8,264 nt of DNA, taken from contig JBOFWM010000091.1 in the NCBI GenBank assembly GCA_051653625.1, forward strand, positions 1 to 8,264, given 5' to 3'. The first letter of the stretch is position 1, and each line of letters begins with the position of its first letter. The DNA comes from SFDP01 sp051653625. Its GTDB lineage: Bacteria; Bacillota; Clostridia; Lachnospirales; Lachnospiraceae. Shown here piece by piece: positions 6,644 to 8,264 of this stretch. The notes beneath the pieces are model-generated. The model searched no databases. It was not told the origin of the DNA and saw only the letters and a program-made list of their open reading frames with translations. The translations under genes and the position numbers were made by a program.

Positions 6644-8107
6644 ATGCTTTTAAAAAGAAACATATTTTTTTTATCAATGATAGTAGTAAGTGTAATTACA
6701 ATTATTACATTGGCATTTATAAGATACAATAAATCGAACATCGCGGCTTATTCTGAACTTGTACACAAATCAATGGAAGAGCTTTTAGATCAGCAGGCAT
6801 TTAATATTTCATCACATATTGGAGCAGATGTTCGTACTCTTGAAAATATTGCAACGGTATTAAGTAAATATAAAGGAGATGTCGTTGTTAGTACGGATGT
6901 AGTACAACCATTTTTATCTAATTCAAGTTTTGACACACTTTTTATTTTAGGTTTAGATGGAAATGGTGTTGTTCATAATGGTAAATCTATTGATTTATCA
7001 GATCGTGAGTATTTTTATCGTGCTGTAAAAGGTGAGACTGTAATAAATTTACCATTAATATCTAGAGTAAGTGGAGAAAAAATTTTACCAATAGCAACAC
7101 CGATTAAAGTGGAAACTGAAGTTGTTGGAGTGTTAGTAGGGACTTACAATTTAGAAATGTTAGAAAGATTAGTATTGCCTTCTTATGATGGAAATGGACA
7201 TACACAAGTTGTAACACAAAATGATAATCTTGTACTTTCTGTTGGAATGAATTCAAAAGATTATCACTGGGAAAATAGCGAAGCACAACAAGCATATATA
7301 AATAACATAGTATTTGTTGAAGGGAGTATTAAAGAGTATACTGAAGATAGAGAAAACAATAGATCTGGTTATTTGGAATATATCATTGATAAAAAAACAA
7401 TGTATGTTCATTATGCGCCACTTGGAATTAATGATTGGTATATTAATATCGCTATAAATAGCGGTGTTGCATTTCCAGAAATAGAAGAAATGAATGTAAA
7501 TACAATGAATTTTATTTATATTCTTATTTGCTGTATTTCATTTATATTTATTTGTATTATATTGATCTTATTTAAACGGTATAAAACTACAAAAAACATT
7601 GCTAGTCTTGACAGTTTAACAAATATTTATAATCGAGGTGCCATTGAAAAGAAGATAACAAAGATATTATCTACAACGAAACATGTTAATGGTGTGCTAT
7701 TTTTGATAGATTTAGATAATTTAAAAAGTATAAATGATGAGTTAGGTCATCATATGGGAGATAAAAGTATTAAAGATGTTGCTAAAACAATTGATTCTGT
7801 TTTAGGGTTAAATGCTCATGTTGGGAGAATTGGCGGAGATGAGTTTCTTGCAATCGTTCCAAATTTGGTAAAGTCATCTGAGATAGAATCGTTAGCATTT
7901 AAAATAAATGAAAAATTGTTACCTCTTTGTGATGGAAGAGTAAATAGTGTAAGTATTGGTGTTTGCAGATACAGTACAGGAGATTGTTTTGATGAAATCC
8001 GACTAAAGGCTGATCAAGCAATGTATTATGCAAAAAGAGGTGGTAAAAAGAGCTTTGTAATTTGGGATGAAAGTTTAGCAACGATAAAACTACGAAATAA
8101 GAAATAA
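6644..8107 (+). CDS. Membrane-anchored dCache-GGDEF diguanylate cyclase
   Basis: A 487-residue protein predicted to make c-di-GMP from two GTP. It has a membrane segment near residues 6-26, an extracytoplasmic dCache-like sensor at about 30-280 (with LSDREYFYRAVKGE and a closing LGINDWY motif), a second membrane segment at 290-310, and a cytoplasmic GGDEF domain from about 322 to 475. The active-site motif is a canonical GGDEF at 397-401 preceded by Arg395. The metal and substrate residues appear as DLDNLK (Asp356, Asp358) and IND (364-365). The inhibitory RxxD site expected just upstream reads GLNA, so product inhibition through the I-site is not expected. The ATG at 6644 follows GGGAAGGA with about 9-nt spacing. 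The gene is monocistronic in this window, divergent from the acyltransferase. No clear strong terminator follows. The sensed ligand is unknown. Confidence 0.93.
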   Translation: MLLKRNIFFLSMIVVSVITIITLAFIRYNKSNIAAYSELVHKSMEELLDQQAFNISSHIGADVRTLENIATVLSKYKGDVVVSTDVVQPFLSNSSFDTLFILGLDGNGVVHNGKSIDLSDREYFYRAVKGETVINLPLISRVSGEKILPIATPIKVETEVVGVLVGTYNLEMLERLVLPSYDGNGHTQVVTQNDNLVLSVGMNSKDYHWENSEAQQAYINNIVFVEGSIKEYTEDRENNRSGYLEYIIDKKTMYVHYAPLGINDWYINIAINSGVAFPEIEEMNVNTMNFIYILICCISFIFICIILILFKRYKTTKNIASLDSLTNIYNRGAIEKKITKILSTTKHVNGVLFLIDLDNLKSINDELGHHMGDKSIKDVAKTIDSVLGLNAHVGRIGGDEFLAIVPNLVKSSEIESLAFKINEKLLPLCDGRVNSVSIGVCRYSTGDCFDEIRLKADQAMYYAKRGGKKSFVIWDESLATIKLRNKK

Positions 8108-8127
8108 AGTGAAAGTAATATGAAATC

Positions 8128-8157
8128 TTGAGTTTCCGCAAAATGTAATTTTAGAAT
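8128..8157 (+). promoter_or_regulatory. Candidate promoter downstream of the cyclase gene
   Basis: TTGAGT at 8128-8133 and TAGAAT at 8152-8157 are spaced 18 bp apart. The resulting transcript would start near 8164 and run into the GC-richer block at the right edge. In so AT-rich a background such matches are common, so confidence is low. Confidence 0.33.
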
Positions 8158-8178
8158 GAATAAATCTTCTTAGAGTAC

Positions 8179-8210
8179 CCAATAGCCTCATTTTTAAAAA
8201 TACTGATTGG
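8179..8210. other. Imperfect hairpin, possible weak terminator
   Basis: CCAAT (8179-8183) pairs with ATTGG (8206-8210). The intervening sequence includes a short AG/CT match and a central ATTTTTAAAAAT palindrome (8190-8201). The stem is interrupted and lacks a following T-run on the plus strand. It could end the cyclase transcript weakly or be a boundary of the element at the right edge. Confidence 0.25.
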
Positions 8211-8264
8211 CAAAACGCATGATTAGTCGCACTCGAATAAGCCCCGTAGAAACCGGACTTTGGA
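8211..8264. other. GC-richer block of unknown nature continuing off the right edge
   Basis: By count 26 of these 54 bases are G or C, well above the surrounding sequence. A plus-strand frame is open from ATG at 8219 to the window end (beginning MISRTRISPV) but has no clear ribosome binding site. A minus-strand frame is also open from the window edge through to a stop inside the cyclase gene. Neither can be called a gene. The block could be the start of a structured RNA, a repeat element, or a gene from a different source. Confidence 0.3.

Noticed and set aside
8205..8264. c-di-GMP-I (GEMM) riboswitch next to c-di-GMP genes
   Set aside because: GGCAAAAC and later GTCGCA and GCC fragments loosely recall parts of the motif, but spacing and the conserved ACGCAAAGCC core do not match on either strand.

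Overview
The window is strongly AT-rich (with a GC-richer patch only at the extreme right edge). Its genes follow Gram-positive signals: AGGAGG-like ribosome binding sites and sigma-A type promoters. Together with membrane-anchored dCache/GGDEF/EAL proteins and a Trp-type ABC permease, this points to an anaerobic, low-GC Firmicute of the class Clostridia, most likely Lachnospirales-like. The taxonomic guess is inference from gene style, not a database match.

Layout, left to right. (1) 1-166: a divergent control region. A gene on the minus strand begins at the left edge (only two codons visible), and a plus-strand leader runs to a two-gene ABC operon. Two near-identical 20-nt sequences in inverted orientation flank the overlapping divergent promoters. 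(2) 167-1823: an inner-membrane permease of the branched-chain/tryptophan type and its ATPase, overlapping by 8 nt. The substrate-binding lipoprotein that normally belongs with such a pair is not in the window. (3) 1979-5431: a 1150-residue membrane sensor with dCache, degenerate GGDEF, intact EAL and three C-terminal PAS domains, predicted to be a c-di-GMP phosphodiesterase. (4) 5424-6419, minus strand: an integral-membrane acyltransferase, convergent with the EAL gene and sharing with it a perfect 14-bp bidirectional terminator that contains both stop codons in its loop. (5) 6420-6643: a compact divergent promoter region. (6) 6644-8107: a dCache-GGDEF diguanylate cyclase with an intact active site and no RxxD inhibitory site. 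(7) 8108-8264: no gene is certain. There is a candidate promoter, a weak imperfect hairpin and a GC-richer block continuing off the edge.

How the parts may work together: one predicted c-di-GMP synthase and one predicted c-di-GMP hydrolase, both with extracytoplasmic dCache sensors, bracket a membrane acyltransferase of the kind that acetylates surface or secreted glycans. A local c-di-GMP input on a glycan-modification enzyme is plausible but is inference from gene order only. The ABC pair looks like a separate import unit. I see no CRISPR array, rRNA, tRNA, insertion sequence or classic c-di-GMP riboswitch. The most unusual items are the PAS-terminated EAL protein, the inverted-repeat control region at the left edge, and the unexplained GC-richer block at the right edge.
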